Below are positions 7,528-16,007 of a stretch of 55,602 bases of DNA, one piece after another. The notes under the pieces were generated by a model. That model saw nothing but the letters and a program-made list of their open reading frames with translations. It made no database searches and was not told the DNA's origin. A program made the translations under genes and the position numbers. Every line of letters begins with the position of its first letter. The stretch's first letter is position 1. The stretch is from Leptospira sp. 96542 (lineage in GTDB: Bacteria; Spirochaetota; Leptospiria; Leptospirales; Leptospiraceae): the NCBI GenBank assembly GCA_029310945.1, contig JARJFC010000027.1, positions 1 through 55,602 of the forward strand, read 5' to 3'.

Positions 7528-9210
7528 ATGCAAAAACTCTGGTTTGTTTTTCTGTTAGTTTACAATTGCCAAATAAGTTGGTTTCATACTCGTGTTTCCA
7601 ATCAACATAATGAACCCACAGAAATCGAAAAAATGCCAGAAGTTTTCAACAAAGAAGATACTTATTGTTTTGTATCCAATTACGATTTTAAGAATTCATA
7701 TTTAGATAATACGAAATTTCATTTTTCAGGGTTAGATTTAGCTTCCATCGAAAAACTTACAACTAACCTAGGACTTAAGAATATCAAAACAAAACATATA
7801 AAACAAATTTATAATTTCCCACAAAACTGGAGTGAAAACGGTAGTGTAAAAATTCTAAACGCACCAAAAAATTTTGAACGATTTGAAAGAATAAACCAAA
7901 CTAAGTTGGATTCAAAAGATAAAAAAATACTAGAGCGTCTTGCTGAACTAGCAGATAATAATACTTTTTTTTTAGAGAACAAAACTGAGGTTTTTCATTT
8001 TGAAATCCCAGATTGTGATAAATATATTTATTTGAGTTTTTTGAAACATGAACGCGACTTTCACAATGCAATTTTCTTTTTGCTAAGTTTAGGTATCCTT
8101 CCAACCGTTAGGTATGAAAATGAATATTTTGCCATGCACATACGTAATAAAAATGAAATTTATTCCAAACTATTGACTTACAAATTTGGCTATCGCAAAG
8201 CTATTTCGTGGCTATTTTTTCCTGCCATGTTTCATTTCAATGATGTACCTGACTACAAGGGTGATTACAAATTCTATGATCACGCGAAAGATCAATTCCT
8301 TGCTGTACTCGAAGACAAAAATAGCAAACCATTACCGATCGAAACAATCGAGCCTGTTTATGGCGATTTAAAGTATGGAGAATATCAATCTGACTCTAAA
8401 CTTTTCCATCTTAAGTTGCCTATTGACAAACGTTATGCTATTTTTAGAGACTCAAAATACAAAGTAAGTTTTTCCGATTCTTTGACAGGTTTGTATAAAT
8501 TACAGTTAATTCCAATCAAGGATAAAATCAAAGGAGAACTTATAAAAAATGGAAAAGAACAAACATATAAGAATTTTCTGGCAACTAATTTGATTCAACA
8601 AATACAAACGAATTTTCCAAATTCAAAAATTATAACAGAAAAGTATAATCCAAATTTTAAAGACGGATCGTATTCGATTGTTTTGGAAATCAATAAAAAA
8701 AATCCTGATAAACCTGATGAAGAAAAATTAGAGCATTATTCTTTTTTAATATACCAAGTAACCAACCATTTTTATATCCTCACTCGGAGTTTACCAAAAG
8801 AAACAGAGGTTCAATTGATCCCTTCTCTTGCCGAAACTCTTTTGTTAGATTTTCAATCGAAACTCACAATCTTTCCGCAAGAGTATATAGAACCTAAGTT
8901 AGACCTGGATGTTGCTAGTGAATCAGAAAATAAAAAATCAGAAGATGATGACGACGCTGAGGAAGACGAAGGAGAGGAAATATTATCTGGTGGAGGTGGT
9001 GTTATTACATCCGAAATTGATTTGGGAGGTATTTTTGCTGTTTTAAAAAAACGTATGTACATCCCACAGGGAAAACTGGATGTCAAACCAGGAAGATTCA
9101 AGTTCAATTCAGCTCGGGTAAATTCAAATCGATTCAATTCACATCCGAGAACTCATTTTAAACCCGCTAGGACTAAAAATTTTTCTAGTCCTAGAAAGTG
9201 GCGTCCTTAA
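7528..9210 (+). CDS. Lipoprotein of unknown function with acidic stretch and basic tail
   Basis: A 560-aa predicted lipoprotein. The signal peptide is followed by a lipobox, L-V-Y-N-C. I do not recognise the central 450 residues, which are mixed alpha/beta with many Tyr, Phe and Lys. Near residue 470 comes a run of Asp/Glu, then a Gly patch (S-G-G-G-G-V) and finally a strongly basic, Asn/Arg/Pro-rich tail of about 45 residues that ends at the stop. The ATG at 7528 has GGAG six bases upstream; a GTG at 7507 in frame lacks this. The gene is divergent from marR and convergent with the ankyrin gene (14 bases apart). Function unknown. Confidence 0.7.
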   Translation: MQKLWFVFLLVYNCQISWFHTRVSNQHNEPTEIEKMPEVFNKEDTYCFVSNYDFKNSYLDNTKFHFSGLDLASIEKLTTNLGLKNIKTKHIKQIYNFPQNWSENGSVKILNAPKNFERFERINQTKLDSKDKKILERLAELADNNTFFLENKTEVFHFEIPDCDKYIYLSFLKHERDFHNAIFFLLSLGILPTVRYENEYFAMHIRNKNEIYSKLLTYKFGYRKAISWLFFPAMFHFNDVPDYKGDYKFYDHAKDQFLAVLEDKNSKPLPIETIEPVYGDLKYGEYQSDSKLFHLKLPIDKRYAIFRDSKYKVSFSDSLTGLYKLQLIPIKDKIKGELIKNGKEQTYKNFLATNLIQQIQTNFPNSKIITEKYNPNFKDGSYSIVLEINKKNPDKPDEEKLEHYSFLIYQVTNHFYILTRSLPKETEVQLIPSLAETLLLDFQSKLTIFPQEYIEPKLDLDVASESENKKSEDDDDAEEDEGEEILSGGGGVITSEIDLGGIFAVLKKRMYIPQGKLDVKPGRFKFNSARVNSNRFNSHPRTHFKPARTKNFSSPRKWRP

Positions 9211-9224
9211 TGTTAAAACTAATT

Positions 9225-11105
9225 TTACTTAGTTGACTCTATTGGCTTACCTAAGTTGACTAATTTCTTATTGGATTCTCTTGGGTCAACTTCCAGTCGA
9301 AGGTTTCTTGACTTCTGCATTGTCGTAACTGGATTTTTAGGTACTGTTGGTTTTGCAATAGATCTAAACAGTGACTTAGTCAGCGGTTGTAACAATGCCA
9401 CAATCTGATTATGCCCTCTTACCTCTGCTAAACGAAGAGCATTCCAACCATCAACTGCATGCTCCACATTCGCCCCATATGTTATAAGAGATTTCACCGA
9501 ATCAAATCTTCCAAAATAAGCAGCGTATAAAATTGCTGACCAACCTTCATAAAGTGCATTGGGATCGGCTCCCTTTTCTAAAAGCGTAATTGCCTCTTCC
9601 TCGTTTCCTGCGTAAATCGCAGCAATCATTGGTTGGTTGAGTTTTGGATCTATTTTTTGATTATTTGTTGTATCGTTATTTGGAATTGTCGTTTCGATTG
9701 CCACAGAGGATTCACTTTTTGAGGCAGATACCAATACAATTTCTAACTGATCAGACAAACCCGTAACATCGTTTACCCAACCAAATCGACCATCATCCAA
9801 AGTAAAAAACCGTGCGGCTGATCTAAAATACAAATCTTTCGCTAAACCAAAGTTTTGTGGTTTTGCTACGATTGTTCCATCCTTCCTAATTAAACAAGCT
9901 TCTAAACTCATTTTATTTAATTTTGGAAACCATTTATCTTTGTCCGAACCATCTTCTGTCATCCACATTATCAATAGATAATCTTTTCCATAAGGAACTA
10001 TCCGAGGAATTCTCTCTCTTTGTTTTGTAGTGTTAGTTAAAAAAATTTGTTTTGAAAGGGCGTCATTGGCTCTAATGATAAGACCTATATCATAAGAAGA
10101 ACGATTTAAATTTGTATCGAATGTGATCCATGTGGTCCCATCTTGTGAGTATAAATCTCCTGTTGAAACAGGTACATACTGATATGTTTCATTCGCAGAT
10201 GCAGGAGAAACCACAATTGGAATTTCACGTTTTTTGCTTGGAAAAGTATCAACCACCAAACCTCTCGGGTACGCATCGCCAACTGTTGCCATTACCAACT
10301 GTTTTCCATCATTCACAAACCTTGGTCGAAAACTATGGCTAACATTCCATGTAAAACCTTCTGCCGATTTGCCATCTGCTTTCATTTTTCGATTTCCTGA
10401 TGAATCAAAAATTGCCAAGTACTCGCTTTGGTGAGTGACACCATCATCCCATTTGCGGTAAGTCGAAAAATAAGTCGCATAATGATTATCAGGTGTTTTT
10501 GAAAGAGTTAAAGTTCCAAAGATTGTATCAATCCCTTGGTCTCCCTCCTTTTTGTATTCTTTGGTACCAACAATCTTTGTACTAAAATTTAATTTGCCTG
10601 ATGTTGTGTACTGATTGATAAATGCAGAATGGAAATTTTTGGTTTCATAATTTCCTTTTTTTTCTATTTCAAATTCTGACAACAAAACAGTAATTCCATT
10701 GGAATCTGCGATGATATCTTCAATTCTAAAATTTTTGAGAGATACAATTTGATTTTTAATTTTGAAATTATTATCTAAATTTAAAATTTTGCCATTCGAA
10801 CTCCCATCATTATAGGCGAGATAATATTCGCCAGATTTTATATACACAATTTTCGGAGCAGGTGTTCCATCGGACATTGCATTTGTGTAAGAAATGGAAG
10901 TATTATTTAAGTTTGAATGTTCTGTAGGAATTTTTAAAGAAATTCGTTCTGTTTTTTCAGCTATCGCATTGATATTTAATGGTAAATCCGCATTTGCCAA
11001 AAGAGAAGGCATTATTGCGAAAAATACAAAACCCAAAACAGAAAAGAGTTTCACTAGCGAATTTATTCTTAAGCGATTATTACAAACAAATATTCTTTTT
11101 TCCAT
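9225..11105 (-). CDS. Exported ankyrin-repeat protein
   Basis: A protein of about 626 aa. It has an N-terminal signal peptide or anchor (L-F-S-V-L-G-F-V-F-F-A-I-M-P-S-L-L-A-N-A, cleavable after A-N-A). A long strand-rich region of unknown fold, possibly a propeller, follows. Three ankyrin repeats lie near the C-terminus: M-I-A-A-I-Y-A-G-N, A-I-L-Y-A-A-Y-F-G-R-F and A-L-R-L-A-E-V-R-G-H-N. Ankyrin repeats bind proteins; the partner is unknown. I chose ATG 11105 because it gives a normal signal peptide and avoids overlap with the upstream gene. It has no Shine-Dalgarno; instead a 9-bp hairpin touches the ATG. The upstream lipoprotein gene ends 77 bases earlier on the same strand. Confidence 0.75.
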   Translation of the reverse strand: MEKRIFVCNNRLRINSLVKLFSVLGFVFFAIMPSLLANADLPLNINAIAEKTERISLKIPTEHSNLNNTSISYTNAMSDGTPAPKIVYIKSGEYYLAYNDGSSNGKILNLDNNFKIKNQIVSLKNFRIEDIIADSNGITVLLSEFEIEKKGNYETKNFHSAFINQYTTSGKLNFSTKIVGTKEYKKEGDQGIDTIFGTLTLSKTPDNHYATYFSTYRKWDDGVTHQSEYLAIFDSSGNRKMKADGKSAEGFTWNVSHSFRPRFVNDGKQLVMATVGDAYPRGLVVDTFPSKKREIPIVVSPASANETYQYVPVSTGDLYSQDGTTWITFDTNLNRSSYDIGLIIRANDALSKQIFLTNTTKQRERIPRIVPYGKDYLLIMWMTEDGSDKDKWFPKLNKMSLEACLIRKDGTIVAKPQNFGLAKDLYFRSAARFFTLDDGRFGWVNDVTGLSDQLEIVLVSASKSESSVAIETTIPNNDTTNNQKIDPKLNQPMIAAIYAGNEEEAITLLEKGADPNALYEGWSAILYAAYFGRFDSVKSLITYGANVEHAVDGWNALRLAEVRGHNQIVALLQPLTKSLFRSIAKPTVPKNPVTTMQKSRNLRLEVDPRESNKKLVNLGKPIESTK

Positions 11106-11133
11106 TTCGGAATTTTGATACACCAATTCCGAA
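11106..11133 (-). promoter_or_regulatory. 9-bp hairpin directly abutting the ankyrin gene ATG
   Basis: In the mRNA sense TTCGGAATT, a 10-base loop, then AATTCCGAA immediately followed by the ATG. The stem is perfect. No U-run follows, so it does not look like a terminator. It occupies the place where a ribosome binding site should be. Confidence 0.55.
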
Positions 11134-11182
11134 AAAACAAGAAAGAAATTTCTGCATAAACTATTTTTAATCGAAAAATGGA

Positions 11183-14100
11183 TTACTGCTCTACACAATA
11201 AATGCGAGCACTTGTTGGTACAATTACACCACAACTCAAGGATCCATCAGTAATGGACGTCACGTCGATCGCATTGGAAGTACCAGTGACACTATTACCA
11301 AGAACAGACGAAGAAAAATTCGAACAGTTATCCCCTACCGTCCAAGGATTGGTTGTCGCATCGATACCAGTGAAAACATTATTTGTTGCACCTAATACCG
11401 CAATTGAATTTGTTAGCGGAAATATAAATTGTCTTTGCGCATTTGTGTAAGCAATAGGAGTTACATTGTCTGTTCTCAAGTACAAAGTATTCGGTTGTAA
11501 TGGCCAGTCGCTTGATGGATTCCTAGCAGAAGTGCCGATTAACGCCTTATAGGTTCCAGTTGAAGGTTTGTTAGTATCTGAACTACAAGCACTATCTGCA
11601 CCGGCAAGTCCAACAATGGAAGTGACAGTGTCCGAGGTTAAGAAAATCCTTTTTGCACCTAATGGTTGTTCCATACAATACAATTTCGAAACCGTTGAGC
11701 AAGGATTAGATCCATATGCAACGGAACCTGCTCCAGAATCAACAGAAAGCCCTGCTCTACCCATGGTACTGTCATTTACTGTCCAACCACTACAATTTAT
11801 TGTGCTTTCAGTCAAATTTCCTGCACCATCCATATTCATACCAGTAAATACATTTGCAGCAGCACCCGAAGAAATAGAATTTGCCAATACATTGCTTGTC
11901 CAACCAACTCCCACAGCTTGTGTGCTACCAATGATGGTTGTTCCATCAGTGCGGTAATAATCCCAACTTTTTAACATTACCCAATCACTAGATTGACTTC
12001 TGCCACCACCCATTCTAAAAACTTTATATTGTGACAAAGTGTACGGTCGATTCAGATCGGTGTTACAAACTGAATCAGCACTAGATATGGAAAGGTTTCC
12101 ATCTGTCTCAGTGTTTGTAGTAAAAATTCGAAGTATAGGAGATGATAATGTTAATGATTTTTCCAGCACTGATGACGCTAAAAAATCTGTTCTACAAGCG
12201 ATTGTCTTCACCACAGTTGTGCCAGGCAAATTGTGTTGGTATAATGAAGAATTTATTCCAGTTGTGCAACCTCCCATTGGGTTACATGCTGGGTTTACTC
12301 CTGATGTGGTTGAACAAAAATTTACGGCTGTAGTATTGGATCTTAAGTGAAACGTTGTTGGAGGCAAAGTTGCAGAGGTAGGTGTAAAGTTTTGGGAGGT
12401 TAATTGAAAGTTCGGAACTTCTGCTTCCAAAGTGAAACTTGAATTAGCCGGTGTTGATGGTGCATAGTTCGTTTTACAACCTACCATTCTGAAATTATGA
12501 ATCCCGCCAGTTCCAGTCATTGGAAAATTAATAGGTCCACCATAAGTGGAAGTACCAGAAGCGCCCGGATTCGAACAAACTGGATTTACCCCGTCCACTC
12601 GATACAATAAATTTGCTCCAGTTGTTGTTGTGTTCCATGTCGACTGAAAAGAGTTAACAAACGTTCCATCTGACACAGGGGTCAGACGTGTTGGGAGGGC
12701 TACTTGTAAATTCGATGTTTTTGTTACCACTGGTGAAGGATTCGTAAGGGGACTACAAGCAATGGCTCGAATGGAGATCCCATTTTGTGTGATCGGTATA
12801 GAAGTGCCAGAATTTGCACCAATACCAGTACAATCAGGATTGATCCCATCCGTACGATAATAAATGATCGCTGAACCTGCGGCTGTTAGATTTGTCGTAT
12901 AATCGTTGTAAGCAACTAAACTTGGGTCTGGTGTAAAATTCACAGAACCTACTGTTCCACTGATAGTGACTGTTACTTGCGAAATAGGAGATTGTATATA
13001 TTGATTACTACAAGACCTTGCCCTCAATTCACCACTTGTTACAAAAGGAACTGCTGTGGAATAAGCCGTACTACCTGTAGCACAGAATCCTCCAGTTACG
13101 GACGGCAAACCTCCATTTGTGGCAGAACATTCTGGATCCGCTCCAATCGCATAACATAGAGTTTGTGTTGATGGAGGAGTAACAGCATTAAGAGTAACAA
13201 AGTTATTCACACCTAGCGGACCTGTTAAATTCGGTGCCGACATAGTTCCAGTAACTGTATAGACCCCACTGGTAAATATATCTGAATTCGCATAACCAGC
13301 TTTACATGCTATTGCTTTAATTCGATAACTAGGACTATGTATTGGAATGTTAACTGTAGTGGAAGGTGAAGCACAAGTTGGATCAGGTGGCAAACTCGTT
13401 CCAAATGTCATATGGGTGGTAGCCCCAGTAGTCAATGTTGAAAAATCAATGTTCTGTGTAGTTTGGTAAACACCCGCCGCAATTGTTGGTACCGGAACGC
13501 CTGCCTTTAATGAATACGATGGTGATATTGCCAATACAGAATCGGCGTACCCCGCTCTACAGGCAATGGCCTTAATACGATTGTTTGAATTCTCTGAAAT
13601 AATGACTGATGTACCAAGCGTGCCTATGCCGCATGTGGGTGGTGCTTGCGAACCATCACCTAATGTATAATAAATGATCGCACCAGGTTCGGTCGTCATC
13701 GTAATAGTTTGCTCATTCGCATAAATTCCAGAAGCCAAACCAGGTGAAGCCGAAAAAGTTGGAGAAATGATTTGACCATTGATAGAATAACTGCTGCTAA
13801 CTACCGATGACGCATCCCAAAGTGGGGACAATTTACAAACTATGGCCTGGATTGTAACACTTGCACTTACATTCACAGGATTTGGCACTGAAGGAGATTC
13901 ACAATTTGGTAGAGATCCATCAGTTGTTAAATGTATGCTCACACCTGCTGGGCTACCCACACCAGGCGAAACAGTAATTGACTGGTTACCACCATAAGTT
14001 CCACCTGGCAACGAAAACACAGGGTTAGGAATCTTACCCGTCATAGTGTAACTTCCCAAAACCTGAGAGGAAGAATTATAGTTTGTTTTACAAGCAACAA

Positions 14101-15487
14101 GATAAACTTCCACCAAAGATTCTACACCAATTGTTGATAATAGAGGAGCTGTAGTACTATCGGCACAGGTAGCAGGAGCCCCCAATCGGTAATGAACACT
14201 TGCCCCTGAAGTATTTGATTTCCCTGTTACAGAGATCGAACTAGAATAAGAACCTGGTGTTGGTAGAATTTGAGGATCTGATACCAACAAATTAAAATTA
14301 TGCGAAACTAGATTCGAATCTGTCCAGCCAGCTTTACAAGCTAAAGCTATAATTCTTGTGTCATGATTCTGGATGTTAATAGGGGAAGTATACAATGTGG
14401 ACGACAAACAATCTGGATTGGGTGGATCAGAACCCACAGATAAATTATAACGAATCGAAGAACCAGATGTTGGTGTGGACAAACTCAATAAAATATCGTT
14501 GTTATAATTTCCGCTGAGCGAACTAAAACTAGGCGGGGCAACGGTTCCAGTAATTTCAAAATACCCCCGCCTTTCCGAAGAACGCGTGTAACCCGCTAAA
14601 CACGAAACGGCTCGAACAATCGCGGAACTTGATACTGTTATGGAATTGCCAGTGGCACTCGCACATGTGGGGGTTGTGTCGTCCAAAGTGTAATGCACCA
14701 CTACGCTTGCGGGTGTGCCAGGAGGAATGAATCCAAGTGTTTGGGTAATAGCATAATTTCCTGGAGTTAAGTCAAAAACAGGTGGATTCAAAAGTCCATT
14801 GGTAATTGTATAGTCACCTCTTTGTACAAAGGAAGATCTATAATTTTTACAGGCAATTGCTCTTAAATCGTTATATTCTACGTTTGGTGGTCCACCTGGG
14901 GATACCAACGAAACTGGACCAGTGTATAAAGTGCCATTCAAACCAGAACAATCAGGATTATTTCCATCTAACGAATAATAAATTTGTGCCCCGTTAGTAA
15001 CAGTGTTAATCATAATTGAAGTGGGGACATAGTACTCGCTTGGTGGTGGAGAAAATGTTGGCGTTTGGACATAAATGATATTTCCACAAACCACTCCCAC
15101 TGAGCCAACATCTCTGCCACTGATCGTGCCTGATGCTCCTGTGACCTCACAAACTTGGCTTGGATCAGTAGGAGAATTCAATACGGAAACTGTGTAATTT
15201 GCATTGTCTGGAAAACTGCGAGAAAAACGAAAATTACCAGAAGAAGAAATTTCAAGTGTTTCCGACTCTGGATTGGCATCGGGTGTACTTTTGACTTCAA
15301 CTCTAATTGATAAATTATTTCCTATGATGTTTTCGGCAGAACCACCAATCGAATATAAATTCCAACCTAAGATATTGCGAAAAAAAATGCCAAGTGACAG
15401 GTTTTCAAAAGGGGAACGTTTCAACCGAAATGAACAACCACTTGAAACAACCAAACATAAAAAAATGACAAATAATCTACTGAACAT
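11183..15487 (-). CDS. Giant lipoprotein: chitobiase-like repeats plus two DUF1554 domains
   Basis: A 1434-aa predicted lipoprotein with lipobox S-S-G-C (Cys18). From about residue 140 to 1100 there are roughly eleven repeats of about 80-90 aa with a core such as I-Y-Y-S-L-D-G-N-N-P-D-C, matching the chitobiase/beta-hexosaminidase C-terminal-like repeat (CHB_HEX_C). Each has a Cys after the P-x-C core and usually a second Cys in A-C-K, so an internal disulfide per repeat is likely. Two DUF1554 domains follow (about 1110-1278, ending Y-C-M-E-Q, and 1279-1434, ending Y-C-V-E-Q). By eye the gene is more GC-rich than its neighbours. It is probably a surface adhesin- or stalk-like protein, by inference; no catalytic domain is visible. 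Confidence 0.85.
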   Translation of the reverse strand: MFSRLFVIFLCLVVSSGCSFRLKRSPFENLSLGIFFRNILGWNLYSIGGSAENIIGNNLSIRVEVKSTPDANPESETLEISSSGNFRFSRSFPDNANYTVSVLNSPTDPSQVCEVTGASGTISGRDVGSVGVVCGNIIYVQTPTFSPPPSEYYVPTSIMINTVTNGAQIYYSLDGNNPDCSGLNGTLYTGPVSLVSPGGPPNVEYNDLRAIACKNYRSSFVQRGDYTITNGLLNPPVFDLTPGNYAITQTLGFIPPGTPASVVVHYTLDDTTPTCASATGNSITVSSSAIVRAVSCLAGYTRSSERRGYFEITGTVAPPSFSSLSGNYNNDILLSLSTPTSGSSIRYNLSVGSDPPNPDCLSSTLYTSPINIQNHDTRIIALACKAGWTDSNLVSHNFNLLVSDPQILPTPGSYSSSISVTGKSNTSGASVHYRLGAPATCADSTTAPLLSTIGVESLVEVYLVACKTNYNSSSQVLGSYTMTGKIPNPVFSLPGGTYGGNQSITVSPGVGSPAGVSIHLTTDGSLPNCESPSVPNPVNVSASVTIQAIVCKLSPLWDASSVVSSSYSINGQIISPTFSASPGLASGIYANEQTITMTTEPGAIIYYTLGDGSQAPPTCGIGTLGTSVIISENSNNRIKAIACRAGYADSVLAISPSYSLKAGVPVPTIAAGVYQTTQNIDFSTLTTGATTHMTFGTSLPPDPTCASPSTTVNIPIHSPSYRIKAIACKAGYANSDIFTSGVYTVTGTMSAPNLTGPLGVNNFVTLNAVTPPSTQTLCYAIGADPECSATNGGLPSVTGGFCATGSTAYSTAVPFVTSGELRARSCSNQYIQSPISQVTVTISGTVGSVNFTPDPSLVAYNDYTTNLTAAGSAIIYYRTDGINPDCTGIGANSGTSIPITQNGISIRAIACSPLTNPSPVVTKTSNLQVALPTRLTPVSDGTFVNSFQSTWNTTTTGANLLYRVDGVNPVCSNPGASGTSTYGGPINFPMTGTGGIHNFRMVGCKTNYAPSTPANSSFTLEAEVPNFQLTSQNFTPTSATLPPTTFHLRSNTTAVNFCSTTSGVNPACNPMGGCTTGINSSLYQHNLPGTTVVKTIACRTDFLASSVLEKSLTLSSPILRIFTTNTETDGNLSISSADSVCNTDLNRPYTLSQYKVFRMGGGRSQSSDWVMLKSWDYYRTDGTTIIGSTQAVGVGWTSNVLANSISSGAAANVFTGMNMDGAGNLTESTINCSGWTVNDSTMGRAGLSVDSGAGSVAYGSNPCSTVSKLYCMEQPLGAKRIFLTSDTVTSIVGLAGADSACSSDTNKPSTGTYKALIGTSARNPSSDWPLQPNTLYLRTDNVTPIAYTNAQRQFIFPLTNSIAVLGATNNVFTGIDATTNPWTVGDNCSNFSSSVLGNSVTGTSNAIDVTSITDGSLSCGVIVPTSARIYCVEQ

Positions 15488-16007
15488 AAAACTAGATTGT
15501 TTTGTAATGATTCTAATCAGAGTGACATGGTCAACAGAGTTTCTGACTTACTTTAGCGAGATTCACTACAAAAAAAATGTTCTAAAAATGTTTTTTTGAC
15601 AAAAGAAAAACTTAAAATTCGAGCTCGGAGATTGTTTTATTGAATATATTTTTAATAAATTAGAATATTAAGGTTTTCCAAAATATTTACTATCTTTGTT
15701 AGTTCTCAGCAGTGCCAAAAAAAGAATTTCTTTCTATTTTGAAAACATCCCTTTCGTGTTTGATCGAAAAGGGTGAAATTCGCTCATAAAAGCAACAAAT
15801 CTTTCCTAAATTGAACAAATTTAATTTTTAAAGTCCTACTTAAAAAAGGACAATCTGTTAAACAAACGATCTATTTTACGATGCATTCGGCATTTTGCTC
15901 ATTTTCTATATCATTGAAATTTTTTTCCAAAAATAAAATCAGAGTGTACGATTTTTGCATCGGTATCCCGCAAAGGGAGCTGTCACTGACAGCAAAATCA
16001 AATATAA
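15488..16007. other. Long intergenic region between divergent genes
   Basis: About 520 bases between the giant lipoprotein (leftward) and the porin (rightward). I see no convincing coding frame or RNA gene. It is AT-rich and must hold both promoters. There is a TTGACA at 15596-15601, but no -10 at proper spacing. The only clear structure is the palindrome at 15979-15993 next to the porin start. Confidence 0.5.
15979..15993 (+). promoter_or_regulatory. Palindrome between a purine-rich site and the porin start codon
   Basis: GCTGTCACTGACAGC is a perfect 15-bp palindrome (6-bp RNA stem with a 3-base loop). The only Shine-Dalgarno-like run, AAAGGGAG, ends at its left edge, and the ATG follows 14 bases after its right edge. 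Folding would bring the AAAGGGAG closer to the ATG, or a protein could bind the DNA site. Confidence 0.45.

Noticed and set aside
11568..11957. 129-codon open frame on the plus strand inside the giant lipoprotein
   Set aside because: Antisense to a recognisable DUF1554 domain; no start signal or domain of its own.
11183..15487. The repeated blocks as a possible CRISPR or satellite array
   Set aside because: The repetition is at protein level (about 85-aa units with a shared core); DNA copies differ and there are no constant repeats with spacers.
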